Shown here: positions 1 through 5,700 of the stretch, in pieces | Layout of the letters: the number at the start of each line of letters is the position of its first letter | Position numbering within the stretch: the first letter of the stretch is position 1 | Source of the DNA: Streptosporangiaceae bacterium | Lineage (GTDB): Bacteria; Actinomycetota; Actinomycetes; Streptosporangiales; Streptosporangiaceae | Assembly: GCA_025934635.1 (NCBI GenBank) | Contig: JAICWX010000279.1 | Location: forward strand, 1-11,176 | Direction: 5' to 3' | Length of the DNA stretch: 11,176 nucleotides | The notes under the pieces: model-generated | The model's database searches: none | Told to the model about the DNA's origin: nothing | What the model saw: only the letters and a program-made list of their open reading frames with translations | Translations under genes and position numbers: made by a program

Positions 1-40
1 GCCGGTCCAGTTCGCGGAACGGGTCGGTGCGCATGAGCAT
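1..40 (-). CDS. Hsp20 family small heat-shock protein (N-terminus only)
   Basis: Partial gene; only 13 codons lie in the window, reading MLMRTDPFRELDR from the ATG at 40-38. This opening is typical of actinobacterial Hsp20/alpha-crystallin small heat-shock proteins, ATP-independent holdases that bind unfolding proteins in the cytoplasm. A strong Shine-Dalgarno GAGGAGG (54-48, minus strand) sits 7 bases before the start, which supports the start choice over the internal ATG at codon 3. A promoter and a possible heat-shock operator lie upstream. The alpha-crystallin domain is outside the window, so the call rests on the N-terminal signature alone. Confidence 0.72.
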   Translation of the reverse strand, partial: MLMRTDPFRELDR

Positions 41-91
41 GGCGGTGCCTCCTCGTCATGTCGTGGTTGTCATCTCACGCTCACGGGAATC

Positions 92-121
92 TATATACCA
101 CCGCTCGGAGTAACTTGACAA
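92..121 (-). promoter_or_regulatory. Promoter of the Hsp20 gene
   Basis: On the minus strand TTGTCA (121-116) is followed after 18 bases by TATATA (97-92), a good housekeeping-type -35/-10 pair in an otherwise GC-rich background. It points at the Hsp20 start with a leader of about 45 bases. Inferred from sequence only. Confidence 0.6.
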
Positions 122-133
122 CCCTAGACTAAG
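114..133. promoter_or_regulatory. Possible HspR (HAIR-like) operator
   Basis: The stretch reads CTTGACA, seven bases, then ACTAAG. The HspR-associated inverted repeat (HAIR) known from actinobacteria is CTTGAGT-N7-ACTCAAG. The left arm matches 5 of 7 and the right arm matches 6 of 7 if one base is missing. It covers the -35 box of the Hsp20 promoter, where a repressor would act. The match is imperfect, so this is a candidate only. Confidence 0.35.
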
Positions 134-376
134 ATTTCTTCATGTCGCATACCGGGAGCAGGCCGCCGCTCCTGTCCGGACAGAATCGACGGCCATGGCC
201 GCTGCGGACTACCAGGGTCGGTTCCGGATCGGCCCCAGCTGTTCGGCAGAGCCAGCGAGGCCTCGCGGGGACAGATCGCGGTGGACGGGGAGACCCGGGC
301 CGGAGTCAGTTACCGGGCGGGTCCTGCCCGCCGAGCCGGTCGAGGCGTCCGGTCACCGGCGCCGCCAGAAAACTTC
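134..376. other. Intergenic DNA without a supported gene
   Basis: About 240 bases between the two promoter regions. Short open frames exist (for example 142-402 and 195-389) but have arginine/proline-rich GC-shadow composition and no convincing SD. One frame near 240-345 reads GRASEASRGQIAVDGETRAG, faintly like the C-terminal beta-barrel of NfeD proteins. This is too weak to call. Confidence 0.4.
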
Positions 377-388
377 CAAGTGCACTTG
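377..388. promoter_or_regulatory. 12-bp perfect palindrome overlapping a -35 box
   Basis: CAAGTGCACTTG is a perfect 12-bp palindrome whose last three bases are the first three of the TTGACA -35 hexamer of the next promoter. The position would suit an operator for a dimeric regulator. The regulator is unknown. Confidence 0.35.
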
Positions 389-415
389 ACACTTTCCTGT
401 AGCGCGGGCTATATA
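386..415 (+). promoter_or_regulatory. Promoter of the small proline-rich protein gene
   Basis: A consensus TTGACA (386-391) is followed after 18 bases by TATATA (410-415); TATAAA at 412-417 is an alternative register. The layout is the same as the Hsp20 promoter (TTGTCA, 18 bases, TATATA). The ATG lies about 60 bases downstream. Confidence 0.6.
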
Positions 416-475
416 AAGGTGTATCGGTCATAGACCTGGCAACGCTACCGCAGGTTCCCGGGAGGGGTGATCGGC

Positions 476-796
476 ATGACCGTCAGCACCCGCGAGGTAG
501 GCGCGGCGTTCGCGGATGTCGTGTACGCGGACCAGCAGTGGGTGGACGCCGAGTTCGACGCGCTGATCTCGGCGTCGTTCAGCAAGCCGCCCGCGCCGCC
601 GCCGCCCGCGCCACCCCGGGTCCCGCCGCGCCCCGGCAACCCGTTCCCACCCTCCCGGCCGCCTAGGCCAGGCCCGACTGTCCCCACCTGGCGGTCCGTC
701 GGCCCAGATCATGGCCGGCAGCGCTCGCCCCCGGCGCGTCCCCCGGCCGGCTACCGGGCCGTTCCCGCCCCTGAGGGGCAGCCAGCACGGCAGTGA
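476..796 (+). CDS. Small proline-rich protein of unknown function
   Basis: A 106-residue protein from ATG 476, preceded by GGAGGGG (461-467) at 8 bases; the in-frame GTG at 467 lies inside that SD and is unlikely. Two parts are visible. Residues 1 to about 36 look folded and acidic/aromatic (MTVSTREVGAAFADVVYADQ..., then QWVDAEFDALISASF). From about residue 37 onward the chain is proline- and arginine-rich and low in complexity, likely disordered. It has no membrane segment, signal peptide or cysteine. Short actinobacterial proteins with a similar VDAEFDAL head and proline-rich tail are familiar to me as hypotheticals; I cannot assign a function. It appears monocistronic: its own promoter lies upstream and a strong hairpin downstream (867-896). 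The folded head, SD and promoter make it more credible than the usual GC-shadow frames here. Confidence 0.65.
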   Translation: MTVSTREVGAAFADVVYADQQWVDAEFDALISASFSKPPAPPPPAPPRVPPRPGNPFPPSRPPRPGPTVPTWRSVGPDHGRQRSPPARPPAGYRAVPAPEGQPARQ

Positions 797-814
797 ACAG
801 CACGACTCAGGCGG

Positions 815-821
815 AAGGAGG
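815..821 (+). other. Orphan Shine-Dalgarno sequence
   Basis: A perfect AAGGAGG lies 19 bases after the preceding stop, but no ATG, GTG or TTG follows within 4-13 bases. It may be the relic of a lost downstream gene start, or chance. Confidence 0.35.
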
Positions 822-866
822 ACAGACAAGGAAGCATCCTGCCGAACCTCATGGCCTCCACGTATG

Positions 867-896
867 CGGCGGGGCTCCCGGAAGGGGGCCCCGCCG
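867..896 (+). terminator. Strong hairpin, probable terminator
   Basis: Bases 867-879 pair with 884-896 in a 13-bp stem (one G-U pair, otherwise Watson-Crick and nearly all G-C), closed by a GGAA tetraloop, which fits the GNRA class. There is no T-tract, which is common for actinobacterial terminators. It sits 70 bases after the small proline-rich gene and before decayed DNA, so it probably ends that transcript. The hairpin would also form from the minus strand. Confidence 0.6.
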
Positions 897-1160
897 GACG
901 CTGCTCCGGGCACCCTCATAAGGGAGGTGGCGCCGGGTCAGATACGGCCCGGGCACATGATGCAGGACGGCCCGCTGACCTTCTGCACCTGCGCCGGCCG
1001 ATGCGACCCACCCGGACCAGACCTCGGTCGCCGTCGGCCCGGCCAGGACCAGCAGCGGCCAGGGCCAGCAGCGGCCAGGACCGCCTCGGGCAAGCTGGCG
1101 CGGACATAGGTGGACGTGGCGCCGGCCTCGCTGCCGCTATCGGTGTGCCCGGTCGCGGCC
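897..1160. other. Decayed or non-coding GC-rich DNA
   Basis: No frame here has a start with an SD and a recognisable product. The long open frames on both strands are GC shadows. The one odd item is a cysteine-bearing stretch in a plus frame near 960-1010 (TFCTCAGRCDPPG), which I cannot place in a family. The stretch includes the 16-bp tandem repeat listed separately and leads into the sigma factor pseudogene. Confidence 0.45.
1043..1082. repeat. 16-bp tandem repeat, 2.5 copies
   Basis: CCAGGACCAGCAGCGG (1043-1058) is followed directly by CCAGGGCCAGCAGCGG (1059-1074, one mismatch) and a half copy CCAGGACC (1075-1082). The 16-base unit is not a multiple of three, so copy-number change would shift frames. 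It is a possible source of replication slippage in this decayed region. Confidence 0.75.
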
Positions 1161-1696
1161 GATCAACAAAATCCGATTCTCGATGTCGACGCGTGGGCAA
1201 CTGTCGTCGTGGCCCGCGCCGCCCTGGACAACGAATCAGCCTCGATGACCACATCAGCTACGCGCTGCTCGTCGTGCTGGAAACGCTGACACCCGCCGAG
1301 CGCACATCCTGGGTGCTGCACGACCTGTTCGGCATGTCGTTCTCCGACGTCGCCGACAGCGTCGGACGAGAACCCCCGCGGCGGTCCGGCAACTCGCCGC
1401 CCGCGCCCACGTCAACGCGCGCGTCCCGCGGGTGGCGGTCACCCCAACCCAGCACGATGCGGCGGTACGCAGCTTCCTCGCCGTGACCGGTGGCAGTATG
1501 ACCGACCTGCTGCGCTCCCTTGACCCACAGGTCGTTTACACCAGCGACGGGGGCGGCACGGCCGCTCCGCCCTCGGCATCTGCGACAGCAAGGGGCTGAA
1601 CAGTGTCGTCACCCTCACCCTCGACAGCGATCGCATCACTCGCATCGACATGATCGCGCCCCTGACAAGCTCGTCCGAGTCGAGAACCCGAAATGA
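1160..1696 (+). pseudogene. SigJ-like ECF sigma factor, frameshifted remnant
   Basis: Pieces of one ECF sigma factor of the SigJ type (sigma domain plus SnoaL-like C-terminus) appear in order but in different frames. About 1160-1235 reads ...DVDAWATVVVARAALDN (end of region 2). 1238-1375 reads ISYALLVVLETLTPAERTSW and VLHDLFGMSFSDVADSVGRE (region 4 helix-turn-helix). From 1381 another frame gives AAVRQLAARAHVNARVPRV and then the start of the SnoaL-like part, DLLRSLDPQVVYTSDGGG, which stops at 1597-1599. A fourth segment from 1599 reads NSVVTLTLDSDRITRID, and the last, from 1664, reads DKLVRVENPK and stops at 1694-1696. There are at least four frame changes. The N-terminal half of region 2 and most of the SnoaL domain are missing. 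This is decay rather than a single sequencing error, and the gene cannot make a working sigma factor. Confidence 0.8.
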
Positions 1697-1911
1697 CTGG
1701 CACGAGGAACGGGACTGACCAAGAAATAGCCACCTCAGCCGTCTGAGCGTGACCGCGGTTCCGGGCAGCGAACCCGCGGGCTAGAGACCCTTTCATGGTG
1801 CCAGTCCGCGGAGATGATCACGATGACGTACGGGGCTGTCAGGCGCGGCCCCGCGCAAGGAACCGCGGCGGATGAGCCGGCCGGCTAGGGCACAGACCCG
1901 TGGCTGGCCCC
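1697..1911. other. Intergenic DNA between the sigma remnant and the copper ATPase
   Basis: About 215 bases with one visible hairpin (1753-1779, listed separately) and otherwise no supported gene, repeat or RNA. A minus-strand open frame across 1839-2252 runs antisense into the ATPase and is a shadow. Confidence 0.45.
1753..1779 (+). terminator. Possible terminator hairpin
   Basis: CCGCGGTTC (1753-1761) pairs with GAACCCGCGG (1770-1779) with one bulged base, leaving an 8-base loop. A short CCCTTT follows at 1788-1793. It lies 57 bases after the last stop of the sigma remnant and may be that gene's former terminator. Confidence 0.35.
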
Positions 1912-1940
1912 TTGGAATATACCCCCATGGGGTATATGTT
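1912..1940 (+). promoter_or_regulatory. Promoter of the copper ATPase gene
   Basis: TTGGAA (1912-1917) is followed after exactly 17 bases by TATGTT (1935-1940). The palindromic copper operator fills the spacer, so bound repressor would block RNA polymerase. The predicted transcription start is at about 1946-1948. Confidence 0.55.
1917..1937. promoter_or_regulatory. CsoR-type copper operator
   Basis: ATATACCCC-CAT-GGGGTATAT has perfect 9-bp arms around a 3-base centre. It carries the TACCCC...GGGGTA core known for CsoR, the Cu(I)-sensing repressor that releases DNA when it binds copper. Its position between -35 and -10 of a copper-exporting ATPase fits copper-induced derepression. No csoR gene is in the window, so the repressor would act from elsewhere. 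Confidence 0.8.
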
Positions 1941-1947
1941 CGGTGGC

Positions 1948-1977
1948 ATGACAGTGCTGCTGCCTAGGGGGTCGTGA
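1948..1977 (+). other. Possible 9-residue leader peptide overlapping the ATPase start
   Basis: ATG 1948 opens a tiny frame MTVLLPRGS that stops at TGA 1975-1977, overlapping the ATPase ATG as TGATG. The ATG coincides with the predicted transcription start, so it could be read from a leaderless mRNA and hand ribosomes to the ATPase. A frame this short could be chance. Confidence 0.3.
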
Positions 1978-4724
1978 TGAACATCGCCGACATTCTCGTC
2001 GTCGTGCTGGCAGTGGCGGCGCTGGCCGGTCTGGGCTGGTTCTTTTTCGGGCCGCGTAAGGCCACCGCGGCGGTGCTGGCCGGCGGGGTGCAGCGGCTGG
2101 AGGTCACGGTCAAGGGCGGGTACCGTCCCGAGGTGATCCGGGTGCGCCAGGGCGTGCCCGTCGAGCTGACCTTCGACCGGCAGGAAACGGGGGACTGCAC
2201 CTCCCGTGTCGTGTTCCCGGATTTCCGGGCCAGCGCCACCTTGCCCGCCCACCAGCGGACCACCGTACGGCTAGACCCTGGTGATGTGGGCGAGTTCGGG
2301 TTCGCATGCGGGATGAACATGATCCACGGCACGCTGATCGTCGAGCCCGCTTCGGGTGGTGCGACCGCTGACGGTGCGGTCGGCGGCGGCCAGGTCCCGG
2401 CCGCGACGGCGGCGGATGCGGCCGGTATCCCCGAGGCCGGCGGCAGGCAGGCCGGCGGGCCGGCCCAGGATACCGAGGAGGCCGAACGGGCTGCGGAGAT
2501 TGCCGATCTGGCCCTCCGTGTGGTCGTCGGGGTGGTGCTGACGCTGCCAGTGCTGTACGCGGCGATGGCTCATGACGTGTTCGGTGCCTGGGTGCCGGGA
2601 GTGCTGCTTAACCGCTGGGTTCAGCTGGCCCTGATCACCCCGGTGATGTTCTGGACCGGGTGGCCGGTCCACCGGACCGGCTGGCTGGCGCTGGCGCACC
2701 GGTCGGCCGACATGAACAGCCTGATCGCCATCGGCACCGCGGCCGCCTACGGGTACAGCCTGCTGGTCACCGTCGCGCCCGGCCTGCTCCCGGCCGGGGT
2801 CCGGGAGGTGTACTTCGAGACCACCGGGGTGATCCTGACGCTGATCGTGCTCGGCCGGCTGATCGAGACGCGGGCCAAGGCCGGCACCGGCCAGGCCATC
2901 CGCGAGCTGCTGGGCCTGCAGGCCCGCACCGCCCGGGTGGTCCGGGACGGCACCGAGACCGAGGTCCCGGTGGAGCAGGTAGCGGCCGGGGACGAGCTGG
3001 TGATCAGGCCGGGGGAGAAGATCCCGGTCGACGCCGTCGTGCTATCCGGGTCATCGGCGGTGGATGAGTCGATGGTCACCGGCGAGCCGATCCCGGCGGT
3101 CAAGGGAGCTGGCGACACAGTGATCGGCGCGACGGTCAACACCACCGGGTCGCTGCGGGTCCGCGCGGACAAGGTCGGCGCCGACACGCTGCTGGCCCAG
3201 ATCATCGCGATGGTGCGGCAGGCGCAGGCGTCGCGGGCCCCGATCCAGCGGCTCGCCGATGCCATCTCCGGTTACTTCGTGCCCGCGGTCATCGGCGTGG
3301 CGATCGCGACGTTCGCGGTGTGGTTCACCGCCGGGCCGGCGCCCGCGTTCACCATGGCGCTGGTCGCGGCGATCGCGGTGCTGATCATCGCCTGCCCGTG
3401 CGCGCTGGGCCTGGCTACCCCGCTCTCCATCCAGGTAGGCACCGGCAAGGGCGCGAGGGCCGGGATCCTGGTCCGGTCGGCGGAGGCGCTGGAGACCGCG
3501 AACCGGCTGAACACGGTGGTGCTGGACAAGACCGGCACGATCACCGCGGGACGGCCCGCCCTCACCGACGTCCGGACTGCCGGACGCTGGGCTGAGGATG
3601 AGCTGCTGGCACTGGTGGCGGCGGCCGAGTCCGACAGCGAGCACCCGCTGGCCGCGGCGATCGTCGCCGGCGCCCGGGAGCGGGGTCTTTCCATCCCGGC
3701 CGCGGCCGGCTTCGGCTCGGTCACCGGCCAGGGCGTCCAGGCCACCGTGGCCGGGCACCGGGTCCTGGTCGGCAGCGCCCGGTTCCTGGCTGGTGCGGGC
3801 ATTAGCGCCAATCCCCAGGAGGCGGCCGCGGCGGAGCTGTCCGGGCAGGGCAAGACCCCGGTGCTGGCCGCCGTCGACGGCGAGCCGGCTGGCATCCTCG
3901 CCGTGGCCGATACCGTCAAGGAGGACTCGGCCGCCGCGATCGCGGCGCTGCGCCGCCTAGGCCTCGAAGTGGTCATGCTGACCGGGGATAACGCGCGGAC
4001 CGCCGCAGCGATCGCCCGGCAGACCGGGGTGAGCCGGGTGCTGGCCGAGGTGCTGCCCGGGCAGAAGGCGGGCGAGATCCGCCGCCTGCAGGCCACCGGC
4101 CGCCGGGTCGGGATGGTCGGCGACGGGATCAACGACGCTCCCGCGCTGGCCGCCGCCGACGTCGGCCTGGCCGTCGGCACCGGCACCGACGTGGCCATCG
4201 AAGCCGCCGACATCACGCTGGTCTCCGGATCGCTGGCCGGCGTGGTCACCGCCATCTCGCTGTCCCGGGCGACGATGCGCAACATCCGGCAGAACCTGTT
4301 CTTCGCCCTGACCTACAACGGCATCGGCATCCCGGTCGCCGCCGGGATCCTGTACCCGTTCTTCGGGATCCGGCTGTCCCCGGCCATCGCCGCCGCGGCG
4401 ATGGCGCTGTCGTCGCTGTCGGTGGTCGGCAACGCCAACCGGCTGCGCCGCTACCGCCCGGCACCGCTGCCGCCCGCCGGCCCGGTTGACGGCGAGCCGC
4501 ACGTCGAAACATCCGCCAGCGTCGGGATCACCGAGGCGGAGGCCGTGCCGGTGACCGACCCGGTATGCGGGATGACCGTGGATCCGGCCACCGCCCCCGA
4601 GCGCCGCGGCACCGCAGCGGACGCCGTGTACTTCTGCTCAGCGGGATGCGCCGCCGACTTCGACGCCGAGCCCGGCCAGCACGACGCGGCAGGCGCTAGC
4701 GCCGCCCGTGCGGCGGCCAGGTAG
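1977..4724 (+). CDS. Copper-exporting P1B-type ATPase with cupredoxin-like N-terminus and YHS C-terminus
   Basis: Membrane pump predicted to export Cu(I) using ATP. It has 915 residues from ATG 1977 (AGGGGG at 1966-1971); GTG one codon earlier is possible but lies only 2 bases from that SD. Order of parts: an N-terminal membrane helix (about 4-25); a cupredoxin-like domain (about 39-124) with candidate ligands C74, C111, M113, M115 and H117; the ATPase core with TGE (368-370), CPC (473-475, transmembrane metal site), DKTG (517-520, D517 phosphorylated), HP (556-557) and GDGIND (715-720); then YN (780-781) and MALSS (809-813), the copper-type TM7/TM8 signatures. A YHS-like metal domain (about 859-895; C864, C887, C891) ends the chain. 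No CxxC heavy-metal-associated domain is present, so the cupredoxin domain probably delivers or senses copper instead. Its CsoR-type operator suggests copper induction. It ends directly against the convergent TusA remnant. Confidence 0.93.
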   Translation: MNIADILVVVLAVAALAGLGWFFFGPRKATAAVLAGGVQRLEVTVKGGYRPEVIRVRQGVPVELTFDRQETGDCTSRVVFPDFRASATLPAHQRTTVRLDPGDVGEFGFACGMNMIHGTLIVEPASGGATADGAVGGGQVPAATAADAAGIPEAGGRQAGGPAQDTEEAERAAEIADLALRVVVGVVLTLPVLYAAMAHDVFGAWVPGVLLNRWVQLALITPVMFWTGWPVHRTGWLALAHRSADMNSLIAIGTAAAYGYSLLVTVAPGLLPAGVREVYFETTGVILTLIVLGRLIETRAKAGTGQAIRELLGLQARTARVVRDGTETEVPVEQVAAGDELVIRPGEKIPVDAVVLSGSSAVDESMVTGEPIPAVKGAGDTVIGATVNTTGSLRVRADKVGADTLLAQIIAMVRQAQASRAPIQRLADAISGYFVPAVIGVAIATFAVWFTAGPAPAFTMALVAAIAVLIIACPCALGLATPLSIQVGTGKGARAGILVRSAEALETANRLNTVVLDKTGTITAGRPALTDVRTAGRWAEDELLALVAAAESDSEHPLAAAIVAGARERGLSIPAAAGFGSVTGQGVQATVAGHRVLVGSARFLAGAGISANPQEAAAAELSGQGKTPVLAAVDGEPAGILAVADTVKEDSAAAIAALRRLGLEVVMLTGDNARTAAAIARQTGVSRVLAEVLPGQKAGEIRRLQATGRRVGMVGDGINDAPALAAADVGLAVGTGTDVAIEAADITLVSGSLAGVVTAISLSRATMRNIRQNLFFALTYNGIGIPVAAGILYPFFGIRLSPAIAAAAMALSSLSVVGNANRLRRYRPAPLPPAGPVDGEPHVETSASVGITEAEAVPVTDPVCGMTVDPATAPERRGTAADAVYFCSAGCAADFDAEPGQHDAAGASAARAAAR

Positions 4725-4951
4725 TCACGCGAAGGGCACGGGCGCGCTGATGGCAGCACCAGGTCGCCGGGCACGCGTCAACACGTCATCGCAGTTAGTG
4801 GGAGGGTGGCTCATCAGTACGGCGTCACGGCGAGGCCGGATCGGGTCGGAGGCGATCAGGTGAATCACCGTCCCGCCGGGCAGCCCAGAAATACGGGAGC
4901 GCAGCTCCAGCAGCAGGCGCACGCAGGCGCGGTCGCCGCCGTGCTGGTCAC
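4725..4951 (-). pseudogene. TusA-like sulfur carrier, frameshifted and C-terminally altered
   Basis: On the minus strand one frame reads GGDRACVRLLLELRSRISGL and then PGGTVIHLIASDP, the first half of a short TusA/SirA-type sulfurtransferase. In this actinobacterial form the cysteine of DRACVRLL is the likely sulfur carrier. The expected start, a GTG at 4951-4949 overlapping the ArsR-rhodanese stop as GTGA, is one base out of frame with it. The only in-frame start nearby is the GTG at 4922-4920, after the cysteine. Past ASDP the usual DLPAWCH-type second half is absent and unrelated sequence runs to the stop at 4727-4725. It was probably once the second gene of a repressor-TusA operon moving persulfide sulfur. 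A single-base sequencing error could explain the frameshift but not the lost C-terminus. Confidence 0.5.
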
Positions 4952-5619
4952 GTCCTGGCTCCGGCCGTGACGGGCAGTCCGGCCAGGCCCCAGTCGGGCA
5001 GCCCTCCGTCCAGCGGCCGGGCGGAAAACCCGCTTGCCCGCAGCAGCCGGACCGCGGCCGGGGCGAACACGCAGTAGCGGCCGCGGCAGTAGGCGACGAT
5101 GTCGGCGCCGGCGGGGAGCTCGGCGAGCCGGGCGGCGAGCTGGTCGTGGGGCACGTTGACCGCGCCGGGGATGTGGCCGGCGGCGTACTCGGCCTCGGGC
5201 CGTACGTCCAGGACCAGGACCTGCCCGTCGAGCAGCCGTCGGGACAGTTCGTCCTGCGCGACCGGTTCCAGCGCGGCCACGTCCCCCAGGTAGCTGCGGG
5301 CGGCCCGCTCCACCTCGGCGAGGCGGGCCGCCGCGAAGTCCTGCACCTGGCCGATGAACGTGCTGACGCCGGAGTCCGCGAGTCGGTAGTAGATCCTGAC
5401 TCCGTCCCGGCGGGAGTCGACCAGCCCGGCGCCGGCCAGCATGCGCAGCTGGGCGGAGGTGTTGGAGATCTTCATCTGCGCGGTCCGGGCCAGGTCCTCG
5501 ACGCTGCGCTCCCCCTGGGCGAGCAGGTCCAGCAGCTCCAGCCGGACCGGGTTGGCCAGGGCCTTGCCGACCCGGGCGAACTGCTCGTACAGGGCCATTT
5601 TCCGTGCGTGCTCGTCCAC
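4948..5619 (-). CDS. ArsR-family repressor fused to a rhodanese domain
   Basis: A 223-residue DNA-binding regulator. Residues about 8-95 form an ArsR/SmtB winged helix: LANPVRLELLDLL (21-33), recognition region around ISNTSAQLRMLAGAGLV (51-67), wing RRDGVRIYYRL (70-80). A linker (about 96-120) leads to a rhodanese domain (about 122-217) with VLDVRPEAEYAAGHIPGAVN (136-155) and active-site loop CRGRYC (C178 and C183). The ArsR part has no cysteine, so the usual metal or dithiol sites are missing. Sulfane sulfur or redox sensing through C178 is the natural inference. The start is GTG 5619, with SD GGAGG (5635-5631) 11 bases upstream; the ATG at codon 8 lacks an SD. The gene is divergent from the MBL operon with 77 bases between starts, and probably represses both itself and that operon. 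It overlaps the TusA remnant by GTGA. Confidence 0.9.
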   Translation of the reverse strand: MDEHARKMALYEQFARVGKALANPVRLELLDLLAQGERSVEDLARTAQMKISNTSAQLRMLAGAGLVDSRRDGVRIYYRLADSGVSTFIGQVQDFAAARLAEVERAARSYLGDVAALEPVAQDELSRRLLDGQVLVLDVRPEAEYAAGHIPGAVNVPHDQLAARLAELPAGADIVAYCRGRYCVFAPAAVRLLRASGFSARPLDGGLPDWGLAGLPVTAGART

Positions 5620-5634
5620 CAGGAACTATTCCTC

Positions 5635-5656
5635 CAATAGATTTTGGAATATTGTA
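5635..5656. promoter_or_regulatory. Divergent promoter region with possible ArsR-rhodanese operator
   Basis: This AT-rich island sits in the 77-base gap between the divergent genes. CAATA (5635-5639) and TATTG (5650-5654) form an inverted repeat with a 10-base spacer, a plausible site for the dimeric repressor. On the minus strand TACAAT (5656-5651) is a good -10 for the repressor gene; its -35 is weak. No clear plus-strand promoter was found, though TATTGT (5650-5655) could serve as a -10. Confidence 0.4.
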
Positions 5657-5667
5657 TCGTGAGGGCG

Positions 5668-5700
5668 ATGCGGATTGTGCAGCTGCTGGAGGACTCGTGA
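5668..5700 (+). other. Possible 10-residue leader frame overlapping the MBL gene start
   Basis: ATG 5668 (or GTG 5659 three codons earlier) opens MRIVQLLEDS, ending at TGA 5698-5700 and overlapping the GTG of the MBL gene as GTGA. The SD of the MBL gene (5688-5693) lies inside it. It could couple translation, or be chance. Confidence 0.25.

Noticed and set aside
115..138. TTGACA at 115-120 as a plus-strand promoter
   Set aside because: No -10 at a usable distance and no supported plus-strand gene directly behind it; the same bases serve the minus-strand Hsp20 promoter.
240..345. Possible NfeD-like fragment (GRASEASRGQIAVDGETRAG)
   Set aside because: Only one short stretch resembles the family; no membrane segment, start or conserved flank supports it.
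428..919. 163-codon minus-strand open frame opposite the small proline-rich gene
   Set aside because: The plus strand has a promoter, SD and folded-looking head; the minus frame is an Arg/Gly-rich shadow without an SD.
3272..4285. Long open frame on the minus strand across the copper ATPase (337 codons)
   Set aside because: It is antisense to a protein with all P1B motifs in order, has the Ala/Ser/Thr/Pro-rich shadow composition of high-GC DNA, and has no recognisable domain.
4725..4950. Terminator between the convergent ATPase and TusA-remnant ends
   Set aside because: The two stops abut at 4724/4725 and no stable hairpin was found close to them.
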